A stretch of DNA of 64,000 nt from Cornus controversa (GCA_026545225.1 CM048845.1:35077001-35141000); one strand, 5' to 3'; positions 9,672 through 22,139 are shown, counted from the first letter of the stretch. A program made the numbers and translations. The notes: a model not told the origin generated them from the letters alone.

Positions 9672-12313
9672 GTGGCAACGAATCTCTTTGAAATCAAATC
9701 CTCCACCATTAGTCTTCTTAATTGTTTCCATGGGCTACGTAATGATGACCCTTATAAACACATAGATGACTTCTTGGAAGTATGTTCAACCTTCTGGTTG
9801 AACAACTTCACAGAAGATGACCTAAAACCTCGTCTCTTCTCTTTCTCACTCAAGGATAAAGCCAAATAATGGTTCAATTTCTTAGAGCCTCATTCTATTA
9901 ACTCTTGGGAAAAATGTAATGAGAGTTTTTAAAGAAATATTTTCCAATGGAAAAGACTAGTGATGTGCGGAGATCCATCATTGGTTTTTCTCAATGGGAT
10001 TGAGAAGCTTTCCATGAAATGTGGGAGAGAATGAAAGACCTTTTGCGATCATGCCCACACTATGTTATTCTTAAATGGCAATTGGTACAAGGTTTCTATG
10101 ATAGTCTAGGTGAGCCTCATAAGCAAATAGTATAGGCTAGCTATGGGGGTACGTTCTTTCTTAAAAGTCCCAAAAAAGCATGGATTCTTTTTGAGAAACT
10201 TGAGTGAGAATTCGTCTCAACGTTATTTAATTGAAAGGAAGGGTAAGAATCTTGCTCCCTCCAATGCCAAAGCTGAGAGTATATTTGAATTGCGTAAGGA
10301 ATATGCAACTGAAATGAAAATAGATGTTCTCTGTAAAAAACTGGATGAAGTTATATTGGCAGGAACTTTTACTTCTTCTCCTACTCCTCTGAGTTCCATT
10401 CCCGAATTTAGTCAAGAGCTAGTGAATGCACTATATTTTAGGTTAGGACAAAATTCTTATCAAAACTCTTATAATCCGGGTTGGAAAGATCAAACCCATT
10501 TCTAATATGGAAACCAAGGTCATTATCAAAATCAAAGACCTCGGGGACCTCAAAGATAACAAGGTCCATCCCAATTCCAACCTAGACCTTATTAACCAAA
10601 TTCAAGTTTCTACACTACTCCACCACCTCCTACTCGAAATTCAAATTTTGAGGACAAGGTCTTGGCAGCTTTAGGCAACCTTGAGTCCAATAATTAGCTA
10701 TTTAATTCCCATTCTCAATCCTTTTCAGAGCTCAAATACTAAATGGGACAACTAGAAAATGCATTGAATAGAAGAGAGGTTATTAGATTGCTGAGCCAAC
10801 CGGTGGTAAACCCTAAAGGAGTACACGTAGTTGCCGAGCCTTCTTCTTCTTCTTCTTTGAATATGTATCAAGAACAAGCTCAATCAATTACAACTCTAAG
10901 GAGTAGTAGGAGCTTAAAAATCAAGTTCAGAAACTAAGAGAGAAAGAATGTGAGCACCATTTGAATCCAAATTGTCCCATTTTTAATCTAATCTTAGCTC
11001 ATTCGATTCCAAATCCAAATGTTTCTTCCAGACATCAAAATTCATCAAAAGATAAAGGAAAGACAAATGAAGCCCAATTATCATCTACTCCAAATCAAGA
11101 AGCTTCATTTGAGCCTAGAGTTCCAATTTCACAAAGATTAAATGAGCCTTCTCAGTTTGGGAAGCAATGAGAGAAAATTTCTGATATAATGGAGATTTTC
11201 AAACAAGTGAAAATTAATCTCCCTCTCCTTGATGCTATACAAAAAATGCCCCATATGCTAAATTTCTAAAGGACTTATATACTCAAAAGTGTAAATCAAG
11301 GAACCAAGTTCCAAAGAAATTCCTTCTAATCGAGCAAGTGAGTTCTATCTTTCAACATAACACCCTCCTAAATTCAAAGATTCGGGTGCCCTGACAATTT
11401 CTTGTGTCATCGATGATCAAAAATTTGAGTGGGCCCCCCTTGATTTGGGAGGTAGTGTTAACTTACTTCCTTATTTGGTTTACAAGCAATTAGGGCTAAG
11501 GGAACCTAAGCCAACCACAGTAGTGTTACAACTTGCCGATCGCTTGGTAAAGCAACCACGTGCCATCATTGAGGATGTAATCATTCAAGTGGACAAATTC
11601 TATTTCCTAGTGGACTTTATAATCCTTGATACAGAACCCATCCAAAACCCTACTCGACATATTTCGATCATTCTAGGTTGTTCCTTCGTGGCTACGGCTA
11701 ATGCCTGCATTAATTGTCGTACTAGGGTGATGGACATCTCATTCGGGAATATGAAGGTAAGGTTGAACATCTTCAATTCATCCCACCACACTTCCAATGA
11801 CCAAACCAAGAGCTTTTGTGTGGATGAGCTTGTTGAAGAAGTGCTCCCTCATATCTTAACAAAGATCCTTTAGAGGCGTGCCTAAGTCACTTTAATTTTG
11901 ACGACTTTGATATTGATCAATCAATTTATCATGTAAATGTAATACTTGATGTCACCATTGTAAATGACTTTCGAAAATGGAAGGCACCAATTGAGCCTCT
12001 TACTTCTCTTTCACTCCAATTCCATCCTTTGTGTCTCCTCCACAACTTAAGCTCAAGCCTTTACTGGCTACTGTCAAGTATGTGTTCCTCGACCTAAGTG
12101 ACATCTTTTCGGTCATCATAGCTTCAAAACTAACAAATGACCAAGGTTCTCATAATGGTACTTAAGGAACATAAAGGTGTTATAGGGTGGAACGTTACGG
12201 ATTTGAATGACATAGATCCTTCCATTTGTATGCATTGCATACATTTATATGATGATGCAAAGACCTCTAGAGAGGCGCAGCGTAGGCTAAAGCCTAACAT
12301 GAAAGAAGTTGTA
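9672..12313 (+). pseudogene. gag-pol: Athila-2 gag-protease-RT fragment, multiply broken
   Basis: Gag begins near ATG 9672 (FHGLRNDDPYKHIDDFLEVCS ... FSLKDKAK) and hits a stop at once where the related elements continue. Further gag pieces follow in changing frames at 10143-10505, 10743-10937 and 10961-11170. The protease segment at 11445-11873 reads LDLGGSVNLLPY, with Gly in place of the usual Ala in the active-site motif, and continues to a flap-like ILGCSFVATANACINC. The RT N-terminal region appears at about 12137-12313 (HKGVIGWNVTDLNDIDPSICMHCIHL). No intact product can be made. It is useful mainly as a dating layer under Athila-1. Confidence 0.75.
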
Positions 12314-12451
12314 ATGACCTAAATTCTTTTTTTTCCCTTTCAAATCATGACTAGATGTTAAGTGAATTTTATGCATGATTAGTTGCCTAATGACATTCTT
12401 AGTGCACTTAAATTATCCTTTCTATGTTTTCAATTACGGGTGTGGGATCAA
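12314..12451. other. Unassigned 138-bp sequence between Athila-2 and the family A LTR
   Basis: AT-rich, with no ORF or match to other parts of this window that I can see. It could be host DNA, the end of the internal region of the following element, or filler left by a deletion. The last bases (GGGTGTGGGATCAA) are purine-rich but a poor PPT. Confidence 0.4.
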
Positions 12452-14595
12452 TGTAAGGACCGAAATAATTTTGACCGGTTCTGGGTGATTTTGGACCGGA
12501 TTAAATTTTTTTGAATTAATTAAAATTCAAAGGGGTGTGGCTATTTATGTTTCCATATACGTGGAAGGTGTATATATATATATATATAGTACATATATTT
12601 ATATTTAATTATAAATATATGGTGGGCTCATATGCAATTATAAGAAAATGGTGATGCACATGTTTAATATGTGGAAGAGTGTGAGAATGTACATACATAA
12701 GTGTATTATGTATGTATATTGGAATTATGTGAGATAAAATACATGTATCGTGTATTATATATATATACATTATATGTATATATATATAATGAGTGGACCT
12801 CATTTGATAGAGAAAAGAGGATAAGAAATGAGGTGAGGAGAGAAGCTTCGGCTAAAAGAATAAAAGAAAAGAAGAAAAATAAAAGAAAAAGAAAGAAAAA
12901 AAAGGAAAAGGAAGAGAGAAGAGAGAGAAATCGAGGAGAGAGAGAGAACTGAGTAGAGGAGGAGATCGACGGCGCTCCGGCAGTGCTCCGACGGTGGCTC
13001 TGACATGGGTCTCTCTATGGCCAACCACGATTAGTGGCAGCGGCAGCGTGAGGTCGGTTGGTGGTCCAATCATGGGGGGTCCGACGGATGCTTGCGATTG
13101 GAGTTCGGTAGGGGTTCTTCCATGGTGCTTGGGGTTTCTCCTTGGTTGTTTTCGGTGGAGTTGGTGCTGAGAGTGGCTGTGTGGTGGCCGGAAGTGAGTT
13201 TTTGTGTGGTTAGTGGTGGCTCACCGCTAGAGACGCTAGAGAGAGAGTGGGTTTTGGGTTTGGTTTTGCTGAAGAGGGTTGTGTTTGGTCTGATTTTGAG
13301 GTTGAGCTCGACTGGGTTCGACCATGGTGCTGATGGGATTTGGTTTTCGAATCCTTTGTTCTCGGTTATTAGTTGGTTGGGTCTGTTTCAATGATGCTAC
13401 GGCAGCTCACGCACCTGGTGGGTCGTGCCAGAAAGGATGGTTTTACGTGGTTTCGATAGACCGTGATGGTGCTCCGGCAGAGGCGACAACCATGGGAGAT
13501 TTAGTTGAGTTCGGGCCACACGGTTGGGCTTGATTTTGGGTCTTCCATTGCTGCCGATTTGACGGTGTTTGAGATTGGGCTTGACAGCCGTGGTGGCTAG
13601 TTTGTGGATGCTTGCTGGGCGTTCGGTTATAGCGGGTCTATGGTGTCCCGTGGCTGTAATGAGGTGGTGTACCATGGTGGTTCATGTGGCATGGACTGCT
13701 TGGGTTCTTGTTTGTGATTTGCTTGTGGATTCACGTGAGAATGGGCTTAAAATGAGCTGCCACTAAACTATAATTGGGGTGGATAGCATTGACTGCTTTT
13801 GAGTTTGGTTGATATGAATCGAGCCTAAATTTGATTGGATTGGGGTTTGGAAAGTAGGCCTTGCAGTGTGAACTCAGGTAATGGTAAATGATAATGGTTG
13901 AAGATGGTTCCAAATTGGGTTGGTTCACTTTATTTGGATTGGACCGGAACATTAAAAGGAAACGAAGTGGTCGGATGGATTATTCGTGTGGACTACGACA
14001 TTGGACTAAATCGAGATCGAGTCTGGACTGCTTTGTAGATGCGGACTTAGCGAAAATGGGACTTAAGGCAAGTTAATTCTTGCCTCTATCTCATACATAT
14101 ATTTTACTTACGTTGAGTAATTTACATATATCCTTAATTTGATCATATGTGGTATATGTATATACATATATATATGTGCTTATATATGTGTGTGTACAAG
14201 TGGATGTTGTATATGTGTGGGATGTGAGGATATATATATATGTGGGTATGTATATATATATATATATGTGTGTGTGTCTGTGTGTGTGTGTGGGTTTAGA
14301 GAGCGATGGCATGTTAAAATTTATCGCCTTTTTGCATCGTGATATGCATGTATGATATTGATTGAAATCATGTAAAAAGCATGCTAAATAATACATGTTT
14401 AGCTATATGTTGTTTTGTATGCATATGTAGCTCTTATGCATGATGTTCAATATATATATGTGATTATATATATGGGTGCAATGGTAGAAATGCTTGCTAA
14501 GTATGAATATAACTTTTGACGGACATTTGCAAAGAATGATTATGATATGCTAGGTGTTCTATATGTTCTTAATACATAAATGGTGACGGAATATA
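12452..14595 (+). repeat. First half of a chromovirus-type LTR, family A
   Basis: It starts TGTAAGGACCG and follows the reverse complement of the solo LTR at 40016-44240 from its TG end for about 2.1 kb. A GC-richer block (12950-13900) and AT-rich microsatellite-like stretches (14140-14290) are shared with that copy. It stops where Tekay-B begins. The simplest reading is that Tekay-B inserted here, with the other half lost or displaced. ORFs in the GC-richer block show no domain and are not obviously conserved in the solo LTR. Confidence 0.7.
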
Positions 14596-16504
14596 TGTAG
14601 AGACCGGAATCAAATTTGACCGGTTTTCAAAAATTTTCATCATTTTTGCTATAAATGCATTTCGAATGATGTTTTGGATGTTTTGAGAGTGGAAAACATG
14701 TTTGAAAACATGTTATGAGGTTTTTGAAAGTTTTCAGAAAATTTGGAGAAGTTTGACTTTTTGGTCAAACCGGGGCCGGAATGCGACTTAAGTGGGCCCG
14801 GGGAATCCAGAAATTTTTTGAAAATATTTATTTTTGGATATGGATTAAACGAAATATTTAGAGTGTTAAGGAAGTGATTTCGAGTCCAACGGAGTTTTCG
14901 AGAATTAATTCGGAGGTCGGGAAGGTACATTAAGTGGCCCGAGAGCAAAACGGTCATTTTACGCCCCTAGGACTGGAATAAATATCCTAGGGAGATCTAA
15001 GATCTCATTTCTCACGGTTCCCTCTCTCTCTAAACATTTCCCTCTTCATCCCTCCACCTTCTCTCTACATTTCGGGTGCATTCGGCTTAGATTCGTAATT
15101 CGCCGAAGAAGGAAAGTGTGTAGGGGACGGGTAGGGCTTCGGTTTGAACCGAATAAACTCATGTTTCAGCAAGGTGGAACCTGCTGGAAATTTTGATAAG
15201 TGCTTGGAAGGTCTTCAATCTTGAGGTAGGGGTGTTTCTTCTCTTCTAGTTGTCGATTCTAGGGTTTTGGGTGGTTCGGAGAGGTTTTTGGTTGAGTTTG
15301 TATGTGTGAGAGATGGGCAAGGGGCTGAATTTTTATATTTCCTCTTCCCTTATGATTATGCATGCTAGATAGATCCATCTTGATGAATATATGATGTGTG
15401 GGTTGAATATGTGCAAAGTGTGCAAAATGAGAGTATGATTAGCTATATTGTGTATTATATGCATATGTAAGTTATGTGTATTTTGGGGTGCAATCATATG
15501 ATTATATGTTGGTTGTGCGTGTGTATAAATGGTGAATGCATGCTAGGTTATTTTATAGCAAGTGTGTGCATTGTTGAAGCATGATCAAAATATGCTAGGT
15601 TGTGGTTCGTAGGCATATGAGAGTGATATGCATGCCTTATGACATATATGTGACCATGTGTTGTTTTGAATGTTAGAATGTATGCTAGGCTTGTTATAGC
15701 ATTGATATGCATTGAAAAGCATGATATATAAATAAGTGAATTCATACTTGAATTGTATGTTATCGTGTGCATAAAAGCATTTTACATGCCATGTAGTGAG
15801 GGACAAGTAGGTCGGTATCAGGTCGGCACCTAGGAGGGGAGGGGCATCTCTACTGAGCCGCAGTGTTGCTCACCCCACTCCCCTAAACATTTTTTTCAGC
15901 TAAGAAGCCGAGAATGGATGAAAAAAGCTTGCTTCCTTACTTGGAGTATTTTGGTGCATTTTGGGGATCTTTTGAGATATATGTATGGATTATGTTTTTG
16001 GCTATCCATGCCGGCATGTGGCATGTGGACTATGTGGATTTATAGTTCCATTCACGATATATGTAACTTGTATATTCATTTGAATCCTATGTGTATGGTT
16101 TCATGGATTTTATATGAATTTGGAGCTTAAATGGATGAATGTATCCTTTTTGTCTTTTATATCTTGAATTCTTGGATATGAAGGTTTTGAAGAGTGGATT
16201 TATATTGGAATTACGGTTGTAGGATTTCAATGTGTGAGTTAGGTTGTATGTATGAGTTGATGAATATGATCTTTGGAAAATGAGGATGGTTCATGCACTT
16301 GAATTTTATGTGCATTGAGAATTTAGGATGAGTTTTCTATGAGTATACAAGATTTGAGACTCAAATGTGTAGGTTGATGTGTGAGTATGATATTATATCA
16401 TTGGAGGATGATTTATATGTTTTATGAATGATCCAAGGTGGTTTGGTTGAGATTTGAGTTCAAATTGATCTTGTAGAGGTGTTTGAGAAAATCTGGGCAG
16501 TGCA

Positions 16505-16706
16505 TTTCGATTAATCGAGATGCCCATCTCAATTAATCGAAATGGTTGCGAGATTTTATGAATTTTTAGCCTTAATTTCGATTAATCGAAGTCCCAATCT
16601 CGATTAATCGAAATATTGCAGGTCCAAGATACCGAGGGGCTGTTTTCTTCGATTAATGGGGTCAAAATCTCGATTAATCGAGATGAAACTCGATTGATCG
16701 AGATTA
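16505..16706. repeat. Cluster of CGATTAATCG-type palindromes in the Tekay-B LTR
   Basis: About seven dyad-symmetric words built on TCGATTAATCGA and TCGATTGATCGA, spaced about 20-70 bp over 200 bp. Some are perfect (CTCGATTAATCGAG near 16668) and others have one arm mutated. A similar cluster sits at the same relative place in the Tekay-C LTR (46919-47164). Function unknown. Confidence 0.8.
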
Positions 16707-17093
16707 CATTCACAACTTTTTCCAAAACTTTATTTCGACGTAATTTCTTCGTTCTAGATCGGAATTGAGTGTGGTTTTTTTTAAATTGAGTATTTTTGGA
16801 TTCTCTATCAAATGGTATAAGCGTCAGTTTCAGATTCCAAACACAGAAAGTTTTGAGGCTCGAAAGTGAGTGATTCTCAAAGGAGTGGCCAAGTAGATTA
16901 CCACTAAGGTGTATGATTTGATCTAGGGCCCACGGGAATTGGATGGGGTAGTGTTATGTAAATGTATATGCAAAAATTGAGATAAGATTCTTCTATAAAT
17001 GAGTGTAATGAGGGTTCATTGGGTTTAAATGGACAGTTAACCTCCAGTCTTTCGAGAGTGGGGAAATTGGGGCGTTATGGCATGGTATAAAAC

Positions 17094-17271
17094 CTTGATA
17101 CTATCGCATGAGTATGCTTGAGATAGTTCATGGGGTTGAGTGAATGGGTTCACACTCGAGATTCGAGGTCGGTCCGGGGGAGCTTGATACTATCGCATGA
17201 GTATGCTTGAGATAGTTCATGGGGTTGAGTGAATGGGTTCACACTCGAGATTCGAGGTCGGTCCGGGGGAG
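17094..17271 (+). repeat. 89-bp direct tandem duplication near the LTR end
   Basis: 17094-17182 and 17183-17271 are the same 89-bp unit, beginning CTTGATACTATCGC and ending GGTCCGGGGGAG. The Tekay-C LTR has a single copy at this place. The Tekay-B 3' LTR is truncated before it, so I cannot tell whether the duplication predates the insertion. Confidence 0.9.
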
Positions 17272-17304
17272 TCCCGGCGGTCTGGATTTCGGGGCGTGAC
17301 AGAA

Positions 17305-17316
17305 TGGTATCAGAGC
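17305..17316 (+). promoter_or_regulatory. Primer-binding site, initiator tRNA-Met type (Tekay-B)
   Basis: TGGTATCAGAGC is complementary to the 3' end of plant initiator tRNA-Met, the usual primer of plant chromoviruses. It lies three bases inside the LTR end. A leader of about 580 bp without a credible ORF (17317-17894) follows. Confidence 0.9.
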
Positions 17317-17894
17317 TCTAGGTCAGAATACCTAGGGACGACGGGTAATGGTTATATCATGTATGGAATTATGAGGATAACGGGGAGGGTTAACCCATAT
17401 TTTGAGTGGAAGGATTTGATGATTTATAAGATTATGACTTTGAACTTATGATCCTAGAATTGATGTTGTGAGGGTAAGTTGAGACTAAGTGCATGTTATC
17501 AGAAATTTTATGTGCTTAATTATTGGTACAACATGCTAGTTTACATGTGGTACGTGCATGAAGTGCAAGAATAATGTGTTGGTTTAGACATATGTAGTGA
17601 TTTGAGGCTGTCTGAACAATTGGTTTGACTACCTTTGGACTATAGTGGAATGATTAATACAGTATGAATGATCCTCATGAAAGTTCAATGCATTGGTGCG
17701 TGAAATTAACTTTCATTTGATAATACTCCCAGAGTTGGTTGAGTTGAAACATTTGACTTGAGATTTGTATTGGATATACAACTTGCGTAGTGTCATATGG
17801 AATATGATTTGATGCTTTCATGTGTAGTATAAGCATACAGTTTTGAATGATTTGGTTTGGGATTTAAGTGTCTTCTTGTTATTCATATAGCAAG

Positions 17895-19043
17895 ATGCCA
17901 CCACGGAGAGTTCATGAAAGGGGAGATACAATCCCTATAAGTGGAGAACAAGTTGTGCATGATATGGTTGTGACCATATGGCAAATTGCTAGGAAAACAC
18001 AAGAGGAGACTCAAGCTCAACCTAGAGCAGCTCCTAGTAGGATGATGTTGACATTGGGGCATGTTAGGAAGCATAATCCGCCATCGTACACAGGAGGGTC
18101 TGACCCTATGGTGGCTGAGAATTGGATAAATGAGATGGTTGAACTCCTTACCGTACTTGAGGTAGAGGAGAACTTAAAGGTGAAAGTGGCCACCCATTAC
18201 CTTAAAGGTGAGGCCAAATGTTGGTGGAAGTCTATTGGGAACCGCCATGACATTGAGGTAATGGATAGGAATACGTTTGAAACATTATTCTTTGAGAATT
18301 ATTTTCCAGTAACAGTAAAGGATATCTTGAGGTGAGAGTTCTATGATTTGCTTCAAGGGGATATGACAGTTATGGAGTATGAGACCAGATTTACCTCTTT
18401 GGCTCAATTTGCGAAAGATATAATTCCAACGGAAGAGTTGAAGGTCAAACAGTTCATAAGAGGTCTCCAACCCTATTTGCGAGATAAAATTGGAATTCTG
18501 GGATTAACAAGTTATACCACAGTGGTGGAAAGAGCACTAATAGCAGAAGAGCTTTGTAATGACAATCAAAGGGTACAGGATGAGAAAAGGTGCGATTCTT
18601 CTAGGAGTCAGCCAAAGAAGAAACAAAAAAGTGGTCCTTATCAATCTAAAGGATCAATGGGACAGCGGATGACATATTCAGTGCCTACGACTTCCATGTC
18701 TATACGATCGGTCGGGTCAAGGAGAACGTGTCATCATTGTCAGCAGCCGGGTCACTATAGGTCTGAGTGCCCCAGCATACATTTGGCACCAGCAGATGGA
18801 CAAATTTGTTACCTCTGTCATCAGACTGGTCACTTGAAAGTGAATTGTCCTTAAGGAGAGGGTGCATGGGGTAGGACAGAGTCTCTTAACCACACCGATC
18901 AGTTATTGGCGAGTCAGATTGACTCGGTGGTAATACCGCCACCCCCGTCTGTGAAATCCGCTCAAGTTTTGCGAGCAAGTACGAGGAACCATCCTAGTGG
19001 TTCAAGACAGCAGTCCAGGTATCAAAGGACTCGTCCACAGTGA
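17895..19043 (+). pseudogene. gag: Gag of Tekay-B with two in-frame stops
   Basis: Start chosen at ATG 17895 (MPPRRVHERGD), the typical chromovirus gag start. The frame stays aligned to TGA 19041-19043 (382 codons before it) but is interrupted by TGA at 18333-18335 and TAA at 18852-18854. The retrotransposon gag core (PPSYTGGSDPMVAENWI ... LKGEAKCWWKS) lies at about residues 60-200. Two CCHC knuckles, CHHCQQPGHYRSEC and CYLCHQTGHLKVNC, lie at about 279 and 305 and keep all metal ligands. Gag would form the particle and bind element RNA. With the stops this copy is dead, but the lesions are few. No protease or RT follows. Confidence 0.85.
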
Positions 19044-22000
19044 TTGAGGTATGTTCACAATCTCTAACTTATGAGTTATAATGATGATTTATGCAAGTAT
19101 ATTAAGTTGCATATCATAAGTAGATGTTGGTATACTAAAGGAATTGGGTCTTGCCTTCACGATTGCTTAGGTTAAGGATGTTCCAGGACTGTGCGTGGTC
19201 ATAGGTATTTTCCTAGTTGCAGCCTGAGGGCTAGAATATTGGGTTGTTTATATGCACCATATGTCATATCATGCATTGTATTTGTTTATTTGATTTAACA
19301 TGTTATATGTTATGTGCTATGTGGAATATGCTATTCATGTGATTGAGCATTGCATTTTAGTTTTTTATTATGTGTCGCGTGGTTAGTAGTGACATGTAGT
19401 CACTACTTAGAAGTCCCAAGTTTTGAGATTTTGGTAAACCTAGGTAGAGGTTTGAAAATTGAGCAGATAATGACGTTGAAATAGACATGTGGTGATAAAC
19501 TTTGAGATTGTTTGATTAGTAGGATGTAAGATCCTAGATTTGGAATTGGATTCCATTGGGTGATAGCCTAAGAGACTGGGCTAAACTATGTGACTTGTTT
19601 GGGTAAGTGCACCCTTTATGTGCCTTATTCTAGTTAGTGCGCTTGTTATGTTAAGTGCATGGGATTGATGTGGATTGTAATGATACACGGGACTTTGGAT
19701 TATGCCTGAGATGCATTCCAGTCAGAAAATCATGGTTGATAATGATAGAATGACTTTGAGTACTGATGATCTCAATTATAGGAAAATATCACTGTGAGTG
19801 ATTGATGTGATTAGTCGAGGATATTACCGTAGACTAAAGGTAGAGATAGACCGGATAGGTTTTGAGGTAAAGACTGTGGACTCTAGGGAGCGAGTGCTCT
19901 GGAGGATGTGAAAGTGAACCGTGCATGGGGTTCGGTTATTAGGCGTGTTATTATCGCCTAGGGATTCTAGTTTTGGAGATCTGATGAGACATGCCAAATA
20001 TTTGAGCTTGAGTGAGCTAATGATAGTTGAGAAGTAGGAGTTATGTTAAACTCTAGTTGTGGGAGCTTAGGACTTTGAGAAAGTCCCTAAGTAGTGATTT
20101 CAAAAAATAAAATGGGGATTGAACTGTGATTATAAGTTTGAGGGATTTAAATGTATGAGGGACAAGAAAGGCATGTAGTCGGGGTTGCACTAGCGGGAAG
20201 AAACGGCCTGGCCAGCCATTTCTCTTCAATTAGTACTTCTCTTACAATGTGTCAGGTCCAAGTGATTGTGGAATTGATTCGATGAGTATCAGTAGATAAG
20301 GAAATGAAATTCGAATGTTGTGAGTATGCAACTCTTACTCATAAATGAGTGTATGATTGAGATTGTGATAACAAGAGTAGGTTAGTTTAAACCGCTCTTG
20401 AGGTTATAAGTTCTAGTACATGATAGAGTACTCGAGGGGACATGTGATATTCTTGGAAGGCTACAGACTTTGGGATGGTCATTGTGGTGCGGTCATTGAG
20501 ACACAGTTTTGTCTACTGACACATCAGTTGGAGGATCGGTCTCATATGGACGCAATTTTGTCTATTGACCCATCCATTGTTGAGACTCTTGTCATTGAGG
20601 CACAGTTTTGTCTATTGACAAGAGTGATAGTGACCCTGGACGTAGTTTTGTCCATTGTCACATTGTGGTGGTGTTGTTGTTTAGACGCAGTTTTGTCTAT
20701 CGGCACATCAGTTGAGATTCTTGTCATTTAGGCGCAGTTTTATCTATTGACAAGTGGTGGTGACTCTGGACGCAGTTTTGTCCATTGTCGCATATGAGTG
20801 GTGTCGTCATTTAGACGCAGTTTTGTCTATTGGCACATCAGTTGAGGATCGGAGTCGTATGGACGCAGTTTTGTCTATCGACCCAATCATTGTCACTTAG
20901 ACGCAGTTTTGTCTATTGATAAGTGCTGGTGACTCTAGGCGAAGTTTTGTCCATTGTCACATATGAGTGGTGTTGTCATTTAGACGCAGTTTTGTCTATT
21001 GGCACATCAGTTGAGATTCTTGTCATTTAGGCGCAGTTTTGTCTATCGACAAGTGGTGGTGACTCTGGGCGCAGTTTTGTCCATTGTCGCATATGTTGTT
21101 GGTGTTGTCACTCAGACGCAATTTTGTCTATTGACGCATCAATGGTGGGGGACGCAGTTTTGTCTATTGGCCCATCTATTGTTGATTGGTTGTTGTTACT
21201 ATGGACGCAGTTTTGTCTATGGACACAACCCCTGGATATTGTGATTTCATTGAAGGGTAATTTAGCCATTTGACACACCTGAGAGTGTGATTGTTGTCAT
21301 CGAGATGTAGCTTTGTCTATTGACACACTTGTTGATGCGAGATTTTAATCATGAGAGACAATTTAGTCTATGGATGTATCATTGTGGGTGGTGTGACCCT
21401 GAGAGATTGAGTTTCGATTGTCATATGTGATTTGATTAGTTTTGGGACATGACTGGATCATGGCGTGAACGATAGGGACTTTCACAGATTTTGTTACTTG
21501 TGAACCGTACCTTGTAGTACCAGTGAAAGTGAAAGGTTCCAAGGGTTCATTATGAGATGTCAGGAGTAAAGATTTCATGAGATTTGGAGAAAGGTGATCG
21601 AACTAGCCCAAGATTGAGTTATCAATCCTTAACAAACATTGGCCTCAGATCACAGGTGAAATGTGTAAGTTTGGATTATGAACATGGTATTGTCTGGTGT
21701 GAGAACTTTGAGAATTGTGATTCAAGGAGGGTGAATCACTAGAAAGGGATGCCTATGTATAGTTTCACTGATTGGGAAGTGGGTAGGTTGGAAAGTAAAT
21801 TGGTTATAGTTTGATCTTCCTAAACTTGGTTTGAGAGGTAATTTATGGTTGTGTTGGTTACAGTAGATGATGGCACTACAGTTTTGGAGATATCTGGACA
21901 TCGTTGAGATATGCCAATAGTTTGATATTTTGTGAAATGTGGCACAAGGTAGTGTGATGTGATAACCAAGAACCTTGTTGGTTACAGAATGAAAGTCACG

Positions 22001-22104
22001 TGTTGGATGCTGGCGAGTTATTACTATTTCCTGTGATAGAAGGAAGATAGGGAAGGTCACTTAAGGTTTAGTGACAACACTCTTGCAATTTAGAGTATGA
22101 TGCT
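19044..22104 (+). other. Non-coding interior of Tekay-B where pol should be
   Basis: About 3 kb between the end of gag and the PPT. I see no trace of protease, RT, RNase H or integrase motifs in any frame and no other recognisable coding sequence. The central 0.9 kb is the minisatellite at 20490-21380; the rest is unique sequence within this window. Its origin is unknown: replacement by captured DNA or extreme decay are both possible. Confidence 0.65.
20490..21380 (+). repeat. Compound minisatellite with GACGCAGTTTTGTCTATTG core, about 20 units
   Basis: About 20 units of 35-53 bp share the core GACGCAGTTTTGTCTATTG. Three successive unit types, with spacers like CACATCAGTTGAGATTCTTGT, ACAAGTGGTGGTGACTCT and GCATATGAGTGGTGTCGTCA, form an approximate 130-bp higher-order repeat (compare 20684, 20814 and 20983). 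The core is a dyad: TAGAC-GCAGTTTT-GTCTA at 20682, 20812, 20898 and 20981, and TGGAC-GYAGTTTT-GTCCA at 20637 and 20767. Other units pair imperfectly. The ends (21254 onward) are the most diverged, as is usual for tandem arrays. No coding function is apparent. Confidence 0.9.
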
Positions 22105-22139
22105 ATTTCGTGGACGAAATTCTTTAAAGGTGGGAAGGT
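22105..22139 (+). promoter_or_regulatory. Polypurine tract of Tekay-B with adjacent hairpin
   Basis: The purine run AAAGGTGGGAAGGT (22126-22139) lies immediately before the 3' LTR and would prime plus-strand DNA. Directly upstream, ATTTCG-TGGA-CGAAAT (22105-22120) is a perfect 6-bp stem with a 4-nt loop. Tekay-C has the same arrangement (56998-57015). Confidence 0.8.

Larger units (their letters stand above)
8869..12313 (+). mobile_element. Athila-2: decayed Athila-type remnant, truncated at both ends
   Basis: The order is LTR end, degenerate PBS, gag, protease, start of RT, all on the plus strand. The left part was displaced by insertion of Athila-1 into its 5' LTR. Homology to the Athila polyprotein stops abruptly near 12313, just after the RT N-terminal motif RRLKPNMKEVV. 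Many frameshifts and stops make it one of the oldest elements here. Confidence 0.75.
14596..17301 (+). repeat. 5' LTR of Tekay-B (2706 bp)
   Basis: It starts TGTAGAGACCGG and ends GGGGCGTGACA, directly before the PBS. The first about 1.93 kb aligns with 22140-24071 at a few percent divergence by eye. It is related to the Tekay-C LTR (46409-56979) but lacks that LTR's tandem dyad array at the matching place (around 15780). It contains a palindrome cluster (16505-16706) and an 89-bp tandem duplication (17094-17271). Confidence 0.85.

Noticed and set aside
12852-13073. Membrane protein ORF on the minus strand
   Set aside because: Translation of a GA/CT-rich simple repeat, giving only Ser/Phe/Leu low-complexity sequence.
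13092-13766. Host gene in the GC-richer block of the family A LTR
   Set aside because: The overlapping ORFs have no recognisable domain, and the block is part of an LTR that recurs (reversed) at 42600-43800 without conserved frames.
14139-14396. Small hydrophobic ORFs
   Set aside because: They are translations of TA/TG microsatellite-like DNA on both strands.
20490-21380. CRISPR-like array
   Set aside because: Repeat and spacer lengths are irregular, spacers repeat among themselves, there are no cas genes and the context is a plant retrotransposon. It is a minisatellite.
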